Counted from the first letter of the stretch, positions 16,865-25,757 are shown. The stretch: 64,000 bases of DNA from Streptomyces sp. NBC_01264 (GCF_026340675.1 NZ_JAPEOX010000002.1:1302001-1366000), one strand, 5' to 3'. Program-made: numbers and translations. Notes: generated by a model from the sequence alone, not told the origin.

Positions 16865-18492
16865 CCACGATCGAGACGGACTCCCTACGAGCCGAATGGA
16901 CGCTGACGTCCACGTCGGCGGTGCACGCCCGCGACCGCGGCGGGCACCCGGCGATCCTGTGCGAGGACCGCTCCGTCACCTACGCACGGCTGCACCGCGA
17001 CTCCGACCGCATCGCGCACGGCCTGCTCGACGCCGGAGCGGCGCGCGGCACCCGCGTCGCCTACCTGGGCCGCGAGTCCGAGTACTACTACATGACCGTG
17101 ATCGGCTGTGCCAAGGCCGGGGCGGTCCTGGTACCGGTGAACTGGCGGCTCACGGGCGGCGAGATCGACCACATCCTGCGCGACTCCGACGCCTCGGTGC
17201 TCTTCGTGGACGAGGAGTTCAGCGCCGTCGTCGACCGCCTGCGGCCCGAACTTCCGGGACTGCGGACCGTCGTACGGACCGATCTGCCCGGCGAGGACGA
17301 TCCGGGCGCCGGGCTGCGCGCCTGGTGGTCGCGGGCGCCGTACGCCGACCTCGACCCGGGCACCGGACCGGACGACGCGGTGGTGCAGATCTACACCAGC
17401 GGGACCACCGGCCGCCCCAAGGGCGCGGTCGTCCCGCACCGGGGCTTCTTCACCCTGCCGGCCGCCCAGCGCGCCGCCGGCGTCGACTGGATCGACTGGC
17501 ACCCCGAGGACGTCAGCCTCATCTCGCTGCCGGGCCTGGGCACCGCCGGGATCGGCTGGTTCATGCACGGTTTCAACGCCGGGCTGACGAACGTGGTGAT
17601 GCGCCTGTTCCTGGCGCAGGAGGCGGTCCGGCTGATCCGCGAGCACCGCGTGACCACCACCTTCGCCGCGCCCGCGATGCTCCAGATGATGCTGGACGAG
17701 CGGGGCGCCGACCGGGCCGCCTTCACCTCGTTCCGCAAGATCGCGTACGGCGGCGCGCCCATCACCGAGAGCCTGCTCGCGCGCTGCATCGACGTCTTCG
17801 GCTGCGAGTTCGCCCAGATCTACGCCAGTACGGAGACGGTCAGCGTGGCCGTGTGCCTGCCGCCCGAGGACCACCGGCCGGGCAGTGCGCTGCTGCGCTC
17901 CGCCGGCCGCGTCTGCCCGGGCAACGAACTGAAGATCATCGACACCGAGGGGCGGAGCCTGGGTCCGGGCGAGATCGGCCAGGTCTGCGTCAAGGCCCCG
18001 TCGAACATGCTCGGTTACTGGAACCTGCCCGACGCGACCCGCGAGACGCTCGTGGACGGCTGGCTGCTGATGGGCGACGCCGGCTACGTCGACGAGCAGG
18101 GCTATCTCTTCCTGTGCGACCGGATCAACGACACCATCATCGTGGCCGGGCAGAACATCTACCCGGCCGAGGTGGAGAAGGCGCTCGGCGAACACCCCGC
18201 GGTGGCCGACGCGGCCGTCGTCGGCCTGCCCCATCCGGACTGGGGCGAAGCGGTGCACGCCTGCGTGGTGCCCCGGGCCGGCACCACCCGCCCCACCCCC
18301 CGGGAACTGCTGCTGTTCCTGCGCGGCCGGCTCGCGGACTACAAGATCCCCACGGCGTTCCACTTCTCCGACGCCCTCGAGCGCAACCCGGCCGGCAAGG
18401 TGCTGCGCCGGGCTGTGCGCGAACGCCTCGGCGGCGGCGCCCAGCCCGCGCCCGCCGCCGCCCGACCAGGGACGGACACCCGACATGACTGA
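16861..18492 (+). CDS. Acyl-AMP ligase / acyl-CoA synthetase (ANL family)
   Basis: A 543-aa adenylate-forming enzyme. P-loop-like YTSGTTGRPKGA (~178-189), the YASTET motif, GDAGYVDEQGYLFLCDR and a final catalytic Lys in NPAGKVLRR. The ATG at 16861 overlaps the PKS stop as ATGA. It activates a carboxylic acid as the adenylate and transfers it to CoA or to a phosphopantetheinyl carrier. Position directly after the PKS suggests priming the free ACP at 10306 or the PKS with a fatty starter. The insertion typical of long-chain fatty acyl-AMP ligases cannot be confirmed by eye, so CoA-ligase activity remains possible. Confidence 0.85.
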   Translation: MTTIETDSLRAEWTLTSTSAVHARDRGGHPAILCEDRSVTYARLHRDSDRIAHGLLDAGAARGTRVAYLGRESEYYYMTVIGCAKAGAVLVPVNWRLTGGEIDHILRDSDASVLFVDEEFSAVVDRLRPELPGLRTVVRTDLPGEDDPGAGLRAWWSRAPYADLDPGTGPDDAVVQIYTSGTTGRPKGAVVPHRGFFTLPAAQRAAGVDWIDWHPEDVSLISLPGLGTAGIGWFMHGFNAGLTNVVMRLFLAQEAVRLIREHRVTTTFAAPAMLQMMLDERGADRAAFTSFRKIAYGGAPITESLLARCIDVFGCEFAQIYASTETVSVAVCLPPEDHRPGSALLRSAGRVCPGNELKIIDTEGRSLGPGEIGQVCVKAPSNMLGYWNLPDATRETLVDGWLLMGDAGYVDEQGYLFLCDRINDTIIVAGQNIYPAEVEKALGEHPAVADAAVVGLPHPDWGEAVHACVVPRAGTTRPTPRELLLFLRGRLADYKIPTAFHFSDALERNPAGKVLRRAVRERLGGGAQPAPAAARPGTDTRHD

Positions 18493-19570
18493 CCTACGCG
18501 CCGGCCCGCGGGCCGACCCGCGCACCGACCTACGCACCGACCTACGCGCCGACCTACGCGCCGACCTACGGGTGGGCATCCTGCTGCCCACCAGGGAACA
18601 GGCCATCACCGGCGGTTTCGCGGCCGCCCCCCTGCTGGACTTCGCCCGCCGTGCCGAGGACCTCGGCTTCGACTCCCTGTGGGCGGGCGACTCGCTCACC
18701 GCCCGCCCCCGGCTGGACCCCCTGATCATCCTGGCCGCGGCCGGCGCGGTCACCAGCCGGATCACCCTGGGCACGGCCGCCCTCACCGCCGCCCTGCGCC
18801 ACCCGCTGCTCGGCGCCCACATGGTCGCGAGCCTCGACCACGTAGGCGCCTCCCGGCTGATCCTGGGGCTGGGCGGAGGCTTCCCGCTGCCGGAGACGGA
18901 GGAGGAGTTCGGCGCGGTCGGCGCCGACTTCGCCACCCGCGTGGGGCGACTGGACGAGACGGCCGCGCTGTGGCGCCACGCCTGGAACAGCACCCGCGAC
19001 GGCGCCCCCGAGGACTTCGAGGGCCGGTACTGGCAGGCCCGGGGGCTGCACCGGCTGCCGCCCCCGTACCGGCCCGGCGGCCCGCCGCTGTGGCTGGCCG
19101 GCAGCGACACGCCGAAGGTGCTGCGCCGGGTGGCCCGCCACTACGACGGCTGGCTGCCCTTCGTGCCCTCCGCCGGGCAGTACGAGAAGGCCTGGCAGCA
19201 GATCGGCACGGAGCTGGAGGAGGCCGGCCGACCCGCCGGCGCGGTGACACCGGCCCTGTACGCCACCCTCACGGTCGATCCCGACCGGGAGGGCGCCCGC
19301 CGGGAGCTGGACCACTACCTGCGGCACTACTACGGCCGCTCCCTGGAGCAGATGGCGCCGCTCCAGGCCTACGGCTGGGGCGGCGCCGAGGAGTGCGCCG
19401 CCTGGCTGGCCGGCTACGTACGGGCCGGCGCCCGGCACCTGGTGCTGCGGATCGGCTCGTTCGACCCGCGGCCGCACCTGGAGGAGATCGCCGCGACGGT
19501 GCTGCCCGCGCTGCGCGCCCTCCTGAAGCCGGGCTCCGCCGCCTCCACGACCACCTCGCACCTCCAGTGA
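18485..19570 (+). CDS. LLM-class flavin-dependent oxidoreductase
   Basis: A 361-aa protein of the bacterial luciferase-like (F420 or FMN) family. Features are the TIM-barrel start VGILLPT, LGFDSLWAGDSL, SRITLGTAAL and the GLGGGFPLPETEEEF loop. It overlaps the ligase gene by 8 bases. Residues ~4-29 are an unusual run of Asp-Leu-Arg repeats with Ala or Thr spacers, encoded by a 12-base tandem unit at about 18492-18570; the barrel proper begins afterwards. LLM enzymes hydroxylate, reduce or dehydrogenate small substrates; an oxidation of the alkyl chain or amine is the likely role here. Confidence 0.8.
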   Translation: MTDLRAGPRADPRTDLRTDLRADLRADLRVGILLPTREQAITGGFAAAPLLDFARRAEDLGFDSLWAGDSLTARPRLDPLIILAAAGAVTSRITLGTAALTAALRHPLLGAHMVASLDHVGASRLILGLGGGFPLPETEEEFGAVGADFATRVGRLDETAALWRHAWNSTRDGAPEDFEGRYWQARGLHRLPPPYRPGGPPLWLAGSDTPKVLRRVARHYDGWLPFVPSAGQYEKAWQQIGTELEEAGRPAGAVTPALYATLTVDPDREGARRELDHYLRHYYGRSLEQMAPLQAYGWGGAEECAAWLAGYVRAGARHLVLRIGSFDPRPHLEEIAATVLPALRALLKPGSAASTTTSHLQ

Positions 19571-19638
19571 AGCCCGCCCCGGGCCGTCCGCCCGGCGCGT
19601 CGGCACGCATCGCCACACATCGCCCAGAGGGGAACACC

Positions 19639-20427
19639 GTGAACAACTCCATCGTCAGCAAAGTCTCCGCACCCGGCCAGTGGTTCCACCCCGCCGAGAC
19701 CTCGCCCGAAGCCCGGATCCGGCTCTTCCTCTTTCCCCACGCGGGCAGCGGGGCGATCATCTACCGGGACTGGGCGGATCTGCTGCCGCCCGACATCGCC
19801 GCCCAGGCAGTGACCCTGCCCGGCCGCCAGGAGCGCCGCGAGGAGACCGCGTACACGGCCTGGGAGCCGCTCCTCGACGGGCTGTACGAGGCCGTGCTCG
19901 CCGAGTGCGACGACCGCCCGTTCGGCTTCTTCGGGCACTGCCTCGGCGCCCAGCTGGCCTACCACCTCTCCGTACGGATGGAACGGGACGGGGTGCGCGG
20001 CCCGGTCCTGATCGGCATGTCCGGCTGGGCCCCCGAGGGCTTCTTCAACCCGACGAAGGAGCACATCGGCATGCCGGAGGAGGAACTGGTCGGCTGGATC
20101 AAGAAGCTGGGGTCCTTCCCCGCGGAGATCTACGACAACCCGGAGATGCTCCAGATGGTCATCCCGGCGCTCCGGGCCGACCTGTCGGTGGCGGCCCAGC
20201 GCGTCGACGAGGGAGCCCTCGTCCCCTGCCCGCTCGTCTCGTACGGAGGGAAGTCGGACCCGCTGATGGAGGAGGACGACGCCTTCGCCTCGTGGGTGCC
20301 GCGCGCCCCGCGGTACCTGGGGCACAGCGAGTACTCGGGCGGGCACTTCTTCATCGACAAGCACGCCCTGGCCGTGACCTCCGACTATTCCCGCCACCTC
20401 AACCGCCTTGCGGAGAAGGCCGGATGA
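19639..20427 (+). CDS. Type II thioesterase with Cys in place of the nucleophilic Ser
   Basis: A 262-aa alpha/beta hydrolase of the PKS/NRPS external thioesterase family (LFLFPHAGSG start, LPGRQERREE). The nucleophile elbow reads FFGHCLGAQ, so the usual Ser of GHSMG is Cys. The Asp (GGKSDPLM) and His (SGGHFFI) are present. The GTG at 19639 follows AGAGGGGAAC, and the gene is 68 bases after the LLM gene. Type II thioesterases clear aberrant acyl groups or release chains. A Cys nucleophile could make it slower or more of an acyl transferase. It is the last gene of the ACP/PKS operon. Confidence 0.82.
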   Translation: MNNSIVSKVSAPGQWFHPAETSPEARIRLFLFPHAGSGAIIYRDWADLLPPDIAAQAVTLPGRQERREETAYTAWEPLLDGLYEAVLAECDDRPFGFFGHCLGAQLAYHLSVRMERDGVRGPVLIGMSGWAPEGFFNPTKEHIGMPEEELVGWIKKLGSFPAEIYDNPEMLQMVIPALRADLSVAAQRVDEGALVPCPLVSYGGKSDPLMEEDDAFASWVPRAPRYLGHSEYSGGHFFIDKHALAVTSDYSRHLNRLAEKAG

Positions 20428-20446
20428 CCCCTCCGGCGGGCCCGTC

Positions 20447-20463
20447 CTTACCTGGGACGTAAT
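20447..20463. promoter_or_regulatory. TetR-type operator, copy 1 (CTTAC-N7-GTAAT)
   Basis: The 17-base sequence CTTACCTGGGACGTAAT is an inverted repeat (TTAC/GTAA) with a 7-base centre. It is 36 bases upstream of the TetR gene start. The same motif, including the central CT, occurs at 23097 and 39292, so it is the likely binding site of the TetR protein encoded at 20499, which would be autoregulated. Confidence 0.65.
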
Positions 20464-20498
20464 CGACGTACGGGTCCCGGTCTGAGAAGGTCGGAATC

Positions 20499-21227
20499 AT
20501 GACATCCGTTCCCGATGACCTGTCCCCGTCCGACCCGCAGAACGAGAACCGCGACGCGTCCGTCCGTCGGATGAAGGCGGAGGCGGTCCGCCGGCTGGCG
20601 GACCGCCAGTTCGTCGATCTGGACACCCGGGCGGTCGCCCTGGGCGCCGGCCTGGAGCCGGCGGAGGCGCAACGGCTCTTCCAGGACGAGGAGGCACTCC
20701 TGACCGCGCTGATCCTGGACGCCTACCACGGCATGGGAGAGAGCGCCGAGAACGCGGCGGAGGCGGCCGGGGCCGCCGGCGCCGGCCTGCTGGGCCGCTG
20801 GACCGCGATCTGGCAGGGCGTCCGGAGCTGGGCGCTGGCCAACCCCGAGGAGTACGTCCTGATCTGGGGCCGTCCCGTGCCCGGCTACAGCGCACCGCCG
20901 GAGACCATGGCCGCCGGCGCGCGTACCGTGCTGGCGCTCATCGGGCTCCTGCGCGAGGCGCAGAAGGACGGCGCGCTCATGGGTGGGCGCCCCGGCGAAC
21001 CGCCCCTGTCCGAGGGCATGGCGCGGAACGCGGAAGCGCTCGCGGCCGGACTCCTGGAAGGGCTTCCGCTGCCCGTCGTCGCCCGCATGCTCGTCGTGTG
21101 GACGCAGTTGCACGGCATGGTCGGCTTCGAGGTCAACGGCCACATCGCCGGTGTCGCGGCCGACCCGGCGGCGTTCTTCGACCACGCCGCCGCGGCGATG
21201 GGAGAGTTCGCCGGACTGCCCCGCTGA
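20499..21227 (+). CDS. TetR/AcrR-family transcriptional regulator
   Basis: A 242-aa protein. Residues ~22-75 form the N-terminal helix-turn-helix (RMKAEAVRRLADRQFV, then VALGAGLEPAEAQRLFQDEEALLTALI), followed by an all-helical ligand domain containing GRWTAIWQGVRSWALANPEEY, typical of a TetR C-terminal domain. A candidate operator is just upstream and two more copies precede the SnoaL/kinase gap and the MFS gene. This suggests it represses export and part of the pathway until the product or an intermediate binds. The exact ligand is unknown. Confidence 0.82.
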   Translation: MTSVPDDLSPSDPQNENRDASVRRMKAEAVRRLADRQFVDLDTRAVALGAGLEPAEAQRLFQDEEALLTALILDAYHGMGESAENAAEAAGAAGAGLLGRWTAIWQGVRSWALANPEEYVLIWGRPVPGYSAPPETMAAGARTVLALIGLLREAQKDGALMGGRPGEPPLSEGMARNAEALAAGLLEGLPLPVVARMLVVWTQLHGMVGFEVNGHIAGVAADPAAFFDHAAAAMGEFAGLPR

Positions 21228-21231
21228 CGAC

Positions 21232-21274
21232 GTCAGGCCTGCGTCAGTCACTCGTCAGGGCGTACGGGGATAGT
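21232..21274 (+). promoter_or_regulatory. SARP-type promoter of the P450 gene
   Basis: Heptamers GTCAGGC (21232), GTCAGTC (21243) and GTCAGGG (21254) begin at exact 11-base steps. Eight bases follow and then GATAGT (21269-21274) as -10. It is the clearest of the four such promoters. It begins five bases after the TetR stop codon and ends 38 bases before the P450 start. Confidence 0.75.
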
Positions 21275-21312
21275 CGGCGGAACAGGAGCCTTCCCGCCGA
21301 AGGAGACGAGTG

Positions 21313-22521
21313 ATGCTCGAATCAGCAGAGACGGTTCTGGACTGGCCGTTCCCGCGTACCAAGTCCGGTTGCCCGGCGGCCGTCCTCGCGGAACTGCGCG
21401 AGGAGCCGCCGAGCGTCGTGCGCATCCCGGCAGGAGCGTCGGAGTCCCGGCGCGCCTGGCTGATCACCAAGTACCCCGACGTCCGCCAGGCCCTGATGGA
21501 CCCCCGGCTAAGCGCGGACGAGACCCTGCCCGGCGCACCGGTCCGCATCCAGGTGGACCCGGCCCAGAAGCCCGGGTCCTTCCTGCGGATGGACGACCCG
21601 GAGCACGCCCGGCTGCGGGGGCTGATCGCCACCGAGTTCACCGCCCGCCGGGTCCGGGCGCTGCGCCCGGCGATCCAGCAGCTGATCGACGACCTGCTGG
21701 ACGAACTGGAGGCCCATCCGCAGCCGGCCGACCTCCAGGACATCTTCTCCAGGAAGCTGCCGACGCTGGTCATCGCGCGACTGCTCGGGGTGCCCGACGA
21801 GGACTCCCCCTACTTCGTGGAGAAGACCCGGCTCACGATCGGGCAGGGCGACCCGGCACGCTCGTACGCCGCGTACACCGAGATGTCGGAGTACCTGGGG
21901 GTCCTCGCCACCCGCAAGCTCGACGATCCGCAGGACGACCTGATGAGCAGGCTGGCCGTCGACCACCTCGGCCCCGGGCACATCACCCTCGACGAACTCG
22001 TCGGCATCGCCCGGCTGGTGCTGGTGGCCGGCCACGAGACGACCACCAATCAGATCGCCCTGAACATACTGAGCCTGCTGCTCGACGAGAAGCTCAAGGA
22101 GGAGGTGCTGGCCGACGACGGCGCGCTCATCGCGCAGTACGTCGAGGAGGCCATGCGGTACTGGTCGATCTCCCAGGACGCCATCGTCCGGCTCGCCGTC
22201 GAGGACTTCGAACTGGGCGGGGTGTCCATGAAGAAGGGTGACGCGGTGGTCATCTCCATCCCGGCGGGAAACCACGATCCGTCGGCCTTCCCGGATCCGC
22301 TCCGCATCGACCTGCGGCGCGACGCCGGCAAGCACATGCAGTGGGGCATCGGCCCGCACTACTGCCAGGGCGCCCCGCTGGCCCGGCTGGAGATGGAACT
22401 CGCCCTGCGCACGCTGTTCCGGCGCTTCCCGGGCCTCCGGCTCGACGCCGAGGACCCGGACAGCGTCTTCCGCACCGGGACCGTGTTCCACGGCGTCCGG
22501 CACCTGCCCGTCACCTGGTAG
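21313..22521 (+). CDS. Cytochrome P450
   Basis: A 402-aa class I bacterial P450. The I-helix oxygen-activation motif GHETTTN, the K-helix E-x-x-R equivalent near EEAMRYW, and the heme-ligand loop WGIGPHYCQGAPLARLE with the axial Cys are all visible; length is typical. The start ATG at 21313 follows GAAGGAGACGAGTG; a GTG three bases earlier is possible. It has its own SARP-type promoter and a strong terminator after it. A hydroxylation or desaturation on the alkyl chain is inferred. Redox partners are not encoded nearby. Confidence 0.92.
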   Translation: MLESAETVLDWPFPRTKSGCPAAVLAELREEPPSVVRIPAGASESRRAWLITKYPDVRQALMDPRLSADETLPGAPVRIQVDPAQKPGSFLRMDDPEHARLRGLIATEFTARRVRALRPAIQQLIDDLLDELEAHPQPADLQDIFSRKLPTLVIARLLGVPDEDSPYFVEKTRLTIGQGDPARSYAAYTEMSEYLGVLATRKLDDPQDDLMSRLAVDHLGPGHITLDELVGIARLVLVAGHETTTNQIALNILSLLLDEKLKEEVLADDGALIAQYVEEAMRYWSISQDAIVRLAVEDFELGGVSMKKGDAVVISIPAGNHDPSAFPDPLRIDLRRDAGKHMQWGIGPHYCQGAPLARLEMELALRTLFRRFPGLRLDAEDPDSVFRTGTVFHGVRHLPVTW

Positions 22522-22543
22522 GCGTCCGCGGCAGGGCAGCACG

Positions 22544-22583
22544 AAGGGGAAGGGCGCCTGCCGGGGCGCCCTTCCCCTTTTGT
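22544..22583 (+). terminator. Intrinsic terminator after the P450 gene
   Basis: A 15-base stem (AAGGGGAAGGGCGCC at 22544-22558) with a six-base loop pairs perfectly with 22565-22579 and is followed by TT. It separates the P450 from the convergent SnoaL-like gene and probably works in both directions. Confidence 0.85.
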
Positions 22584-22632
22584 CCGGCCGTTCGCGTCCG
22601 GCCGTCTCCGTCCGGCCGTGCCGCCGTCGGCC

Positions 22633-22995
22633 TCAGATCTCCTCGGGGAACTGGTGGTCGGTACGGATCCGGCCGTCCTTCGCGAAGGTCAGGTACTGGG
22701 TACCGCGGGCCGCGATGTCACCGCCGTCCTTCGGCACCATGTTCCAGGTGATCCGCGCGGCCTCGTGATTCACGGAATGGGCGTGCAGCCGGAAGGCGAA
22801 CCCCTTGGCGACGAAGTCGACGTACGCCTCGGTCACCGCCGCCTCGATCCCCTCGTGACCGCGGAATTCCTGTCCGGTATTGGCGTACAGGCCGTCCTCG
22901 GACCAGATCTCCGCCACCGCTTTCCGGCGGTTTTCGGCATCGGATTCGTTCCAGACGGCGAGATAGCGCTCCACAAGGCCTTCGGTCAAGCTCAT
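22633..22995 (-). CDS. SnoaL/NTF2-like small protein
   Basis: A 120-aa alpha+beta cone-barrel protein: helices LVERYLAVWNESDAENRRKAV, then EIWSEDGLYANTGQEFRGHEGIEAAV, and beta strands to DHQFPEEI. The ATG at 22995 is chosen because AGGAGG lies seven bases upstream; an ATG six bases earlier is too close to it. NTF2-like proteins include polyketide cyclases, hydrolases and binding proteins, and no catalytic residue can be assigned. It diverges from the kinase gene, with a TetR-type operator in the gap. Confidence 0.78.
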   Translation of the reverse strand: MSLTEGLVERYLAVWNESDAENRRKAVAEIWSEDGLYANTGQEFRGHEGIEAAVTEAYVDFVAKGFAFRLHAHSVNHEAARITWNMVPKDGGDIAARGTQYLTFAKDGRIRTDHQFPEEI

Positions 22996-23096
22996 GGTCA
23001 TTCCTCCTGAGAAAAGGGGTGCCGGTCACGGGGGTCCGGTGCCCTGTGCTCGGTGTGTGACGGGTCGAGCCTTCCACCGGCCGGGGTGGTGTGTCG

Positions 23097-23113
23097 ATTA
23101 CCTGCCGGGTAAT
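23097..23113. promoter_or_regulatory. TetR-type operator, copy 2 (ATTAC-N7-GTAAT)
   Basis: ATTACCTGCCGGGTAAT is a perfect inverted repeat (also readable as ATTACC-N5-GGTAAT) and matches the motif upstream of the TetR gene. It lies between the SnoaL-like gene and the SARP-type promoter of the kinase gene, 33 bases before the first heptamer. It may control the leftward SnoaL promoter, the rightward promoter, or both. Confidence 0.68.
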
Positions 23114-23145
23114 GCACGGGTGTGCGGAATGCGGGGAACGGCGGT

Positions 23146-23188
23146 GTCAGCCGCGCATCAGGCCCGGGTCAGGCACTACGGAGATGCT
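23146..23188 (+). promoter_or_regulatory. SARP-type promoter of the kinase/PrpD operon
   Basis: Heptamers GTCAGCC (23146), ATCAGGC (23157) and GTCAGGC (23168) begin 11 bases apart. After eight bases comes GATGCT (23183-23188) as -10. This is the same layout as at 21232 and 27190. The operon start codon is at 23269. Confidence 0.72.
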
Positions 23189-23268
23189 GGCCCGCGCGTG
23201 CGAATCCCGGCGCAGAGCCGTGCCCATCGTCATCCGACCGATGTCATCCGACCGATTGGAGTGAAGCC

Positions 23269-24243
23269 ATGGCGGACACCGCCGGGGCATATCCCGAGGA
23301 CTGTCTGGTCATCGCGAATCCGGCAGCCGGCACCGTCACCGAGGAACTGGTGCGGGAAGTGGCCGACCGGTGCGCACGCCACACCCGCGTCACCGTCACC
23401 CGCACCGAAGGACCCGGCGACGCCGAGCGGGCCGCCCGGGAGGCCGTCCGCACCCGGACCGGCGAGGGGACGCGGGTGGTCGTCGCCATCGGCGGCGACG
23501 GGACGGTGCTCGAGGTCGTGAACGGCCTGATGGACGGCGCCGGGCCCGGCGAGTACACCGCGCTGCTCGTGGTACCGGCCGGCACCGGCAACTCCGGCTA
23601 CCGCTCCCACTGGGGCACGCGCCCCTGGCAGGAAGCCGTCGACACCGGACTCGGCGCCCTTCCCTCGGCCCTGCGCCGGCTCGACCTGGCGCGGGTCAGG
23701 GAGCTCGACGCACTGGTGGTGCTCGGCGCCGGCGCCGGACTCACCGCCGAAGTGCTGCGCAGCGCCCGGGAGGTGACGCTGCGGGGCCGGGCCCGGCTCC
23801 AGGCGGGACTGGAACACGCCGCGTCCGTGTTCACCCCGTACCCCGGCCGGGTGGCCGTCGACGGGGCCGTCGTGCACAAGGGCGAGACGGTGCTGGTCAA
23901 CATAGGCGGCGGCCGGCACCGCGCCTGGCAGTACCTGGTGCTGCCGCATTCGGTGCTGGACGACGGGCTCCTGGACGTCTGTGTGGTCGGCGCCGGCACC
24001 GACCCCGTCGACGTGCCCCCGCTGCTGCTCACCGGGGAGCACGTCGACCGGACCGGCGTGGTCTACCGCACCGGCCGCAGCGTGGTCGTGGAGCGCACGG
24101 ACGGCCTGCCGCTGTGCTTCGAGCACGACGGCGAACTGGTGGCGTACGAAGGATCGCGGCTGACCGTCGACATCCTGCCCGGGGTGCTTCCGGTGCTGTG
24201 CGCACCCGTGCCCGGCCCCGCCCGGCCGGAGCGGACCCGATGA
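23269..24243 (+). CDS. Diacylglycerol-kinase-like small-molecule kinase (VlmJ-like)
   Basis: A 324-aa protein of the DAG-kinase/lipid-kinase family. It has an N-terminal ANPAAG strand, the GGDGTVLEVVNGL nucleotide motif (residues ~84-96), PAGTGNS, and a C-terminal beta-sandwich ending FEHDGELVAYEG. In valanimycin biosynthesis the homologous VlmJ phosphorylates the hydroxyl of valanimycin hydrate, preparing it for elimination. Here the gene overlaps a MmgE/PrpD gene by ATGA, reproducing the VlmJ/VlmK pair. I therefore infer O-phosphorylation of the serine-derived CH2OH of an azoxy intermediate rather than lipid phosphorylation. Confidence 0.85.
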   Translation: MADTAGAYPEDCLVIANPAAGTVTEELVREVADRCARHTRVTVTRTEGPGDAERAAREAVRTRTGEGTRVVVAIGGDGTVLEVVNGLMDGAGPGEYTALLVVPAGTGNSGYRSHWGTRPWQEAVDTGLGALPSALRRLDLARVRELDALVVLGAGAGLTAEVLRSAREVTLRGRARLQAGLEHAASVFTPYPGRVAVDGAVVHKGETVLVNIGGGRHRAWQYLVLPHSVLDDGLLDVCVVGAGTDPVDVPPLLLTGEHVDRTGVVYRTGRSVVVERTDGLPLCFEHDGELVAYEGSRLTVDILPGVLPVLCAPVPGPARPERTR

Positions 24244-25757
24244 CCGGGCGGCGCCCCGGGCCCGGCCCGGCCGGGGAAACCCCGCTCCCGCCGTCCCGGA
24301 CCGCCGAGCTGGCGGGCTGGGCCGCCGGACTGCGCCTGGAGGACCTCCCCACCCGGGTCGTCGGGCTCGCGCGCAGTCAGGTCCTGTCGCAGCTCGCCGC
24401 CATCCGCACCGGCCTCGGCCACCCGCTCGGGCGCCGGCTGGTGTCCGCCTTCGGGGAGCCGCTGCAGTCCGATCCGGCCCGGTCCGCGGCCGTCCTGGCG
24501 GGCCTCGGCTCCTGGCTCAACCTCGACGACACGGCGTACGCCGGGCACTTGTCGAACTCGACGGTCGCGACGCCCCTCGCCTACGTCCGCTCCGAGGGGC
24601 TCGACGGCGCCGCCTGCCTGACCGCCGTCGTGGCGGCCAACGAGTGCGCCGCCCGGGTCACCGCGGCGGCGACGCTCGGACCCTTTCGAGGCCAGACCGC
24701 CGCGCACACCAGTCTGATCGGCGGTGTGACCGGCAGACTGCACTGCACCGGAGCCGGAGCCGGCACCTGGACCCATGCGATCGGGCTGGCCATGACCATG
24801 CCGCCGTGGACCCTCCTGTACGGCTTCCTCAGCGGCGACGCCCGGGTCCTCACCGCCCTGACACCGGTGCGCGCGGCGATGGACGCGTGCGACGCGGCCG
24901 AGGCCGGACTGACCGCGGCCGCGGACGTGGTGGAGCACCCCGACGGCTTCCTGAGCAGGTTCGCGGTGGTGCCGCTCCCCCGGGCCGTGGACGAGGGGCT
25001 CGGCCGGCGCTGGCACACCGACACGCTCTCCTTCAAGGTCCGTCCCGGCGGACCGGGTGTGGACACCGCCGTGGACTGCGCCCTGGAACTGCGCCGGCGG
25101 TCACCGGGGGCCGGCTTCGCCGACGGGATCGAGGAGATCGTCGTGGAGACGTCGCGCTACACCACGTACGTCGCGCACCTGACCGACCGGCACGGAAACG
25201 GGCCGGACACCCCGCCGAGCATCCTGCCGCTCTCGGTGCCGTACGCCGTCGCCGTGGCGCTGCTCACCGGCGATCTGTCCGTGGCCGACTTCACGGCGCC
25301 CGCCACGCACGAGGCGCGGCGCTGGGAACTGTCCTCCCGGGTGCGGCTGGTGGAGGATCCCGGGATGACGGACGACCTGCTGGCGAGCGCCGCGCCGTTC
25401 GGAGCGGCGGTCCGGCAGGCGGGGCGGCCCGCCGTCGACTGGCTGGCCGCGTTCGCGGGGCGGGAGGCCGCCGAGCGGGCCGTACTGGGCGCCCCCGAGG
25501 ACACCTTCGAGCAGGCGACCAAGCACACCGGCTCCCGGCTCACCGTGCGCTGGGCGGACGGCCGCACGGCCACCGCGCGGCGCGACATCCCCATCGGGGC
25601 GGCGGGAGAGGAGACCCGGGCACTCCACTGGGAGCTGGTCAGGGAGAAGTTCCGCCGGGCCGGGGGTCCGGACGAGGCCGCCGACCTGTGCGCCCATCTG
25701 GAGGAGCTGTCCCCGGCGGAGCTCGCCAAGCTGACCGCGACGGCGCTCGGCGGCTGA
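24240..25757 (+). CDS. MmgE/PrpD-family dehydratase (VlmK-like)
   Basis: A 505-aa protein of the 2-methylcitrate dehydratase superfamily. It has an all-helical core starting ELAGWAAGLRLEDLPTRVV, the LNLDDTAYAGHLSNSTV segment where PrpD has its active-site acid and His, and a C-terminal alpha/beta lid. The ATG overlaps the kinase stop. In valanimycin, VlmK eliminates phosphate to create the acrylate double bond, and the linked kinase here makes the same two-step dehydration likely, giving a vinyl or dehydroalanine-like azoxy unit. Ordinary propionate metabolism is unlikely because no prpB or prpC is nearby. Confidence 0.85.
   Translation: MTGRRPGPGPAGETPLPPSRTAELAGWAAGLRLEDLPTRVVGLARSQVLSQLAAIRTGLGHPLGRRLVSAFGEPLQSDPARSAAVLAGLGSWLNLDDTAYAGHLSNSTVATPLAYVRSEGLDGAACLTAVVAANECAARVTAAATLGPFRGQTAAHTSLIGGVTGRLHCTGAGAGTWTHAIGLAMTMPPWTLLYGFLSGDARVLTALTPVRAAMDACDAAEAGLTAAADVVEHPDGFLSRFAVVPLPRAVDEGLGRRWHTDTLSFKVRPGGPGVDTAVDCALELRRRSPGAGFADGIEEIVVETSRYTTYVAHLTDRHGNGPDTPPSILPLSVPYAVAVALLTGDLSVADFTAPATHEARRWELSSRVRLVEDPGMTDDLLASAAPFGAAVRQAGRPAVDWLAAFAGREAAERAVLGAPEDTFEQATKHTGSRLTVRWADGRTATARRDIPIGAAGEETRALHWELVREKFRRAGGPDEAADLCAHLEELSPAELAKLTATALGG

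Noticed and set aside
22996..23096. SARP heptamers for the leftward SnoaL-like gene
   Set aside because: No (A/G)TCAG-type repeats at 11-bp spacing are present on the minus strand; only the TetR-type operator is supported.
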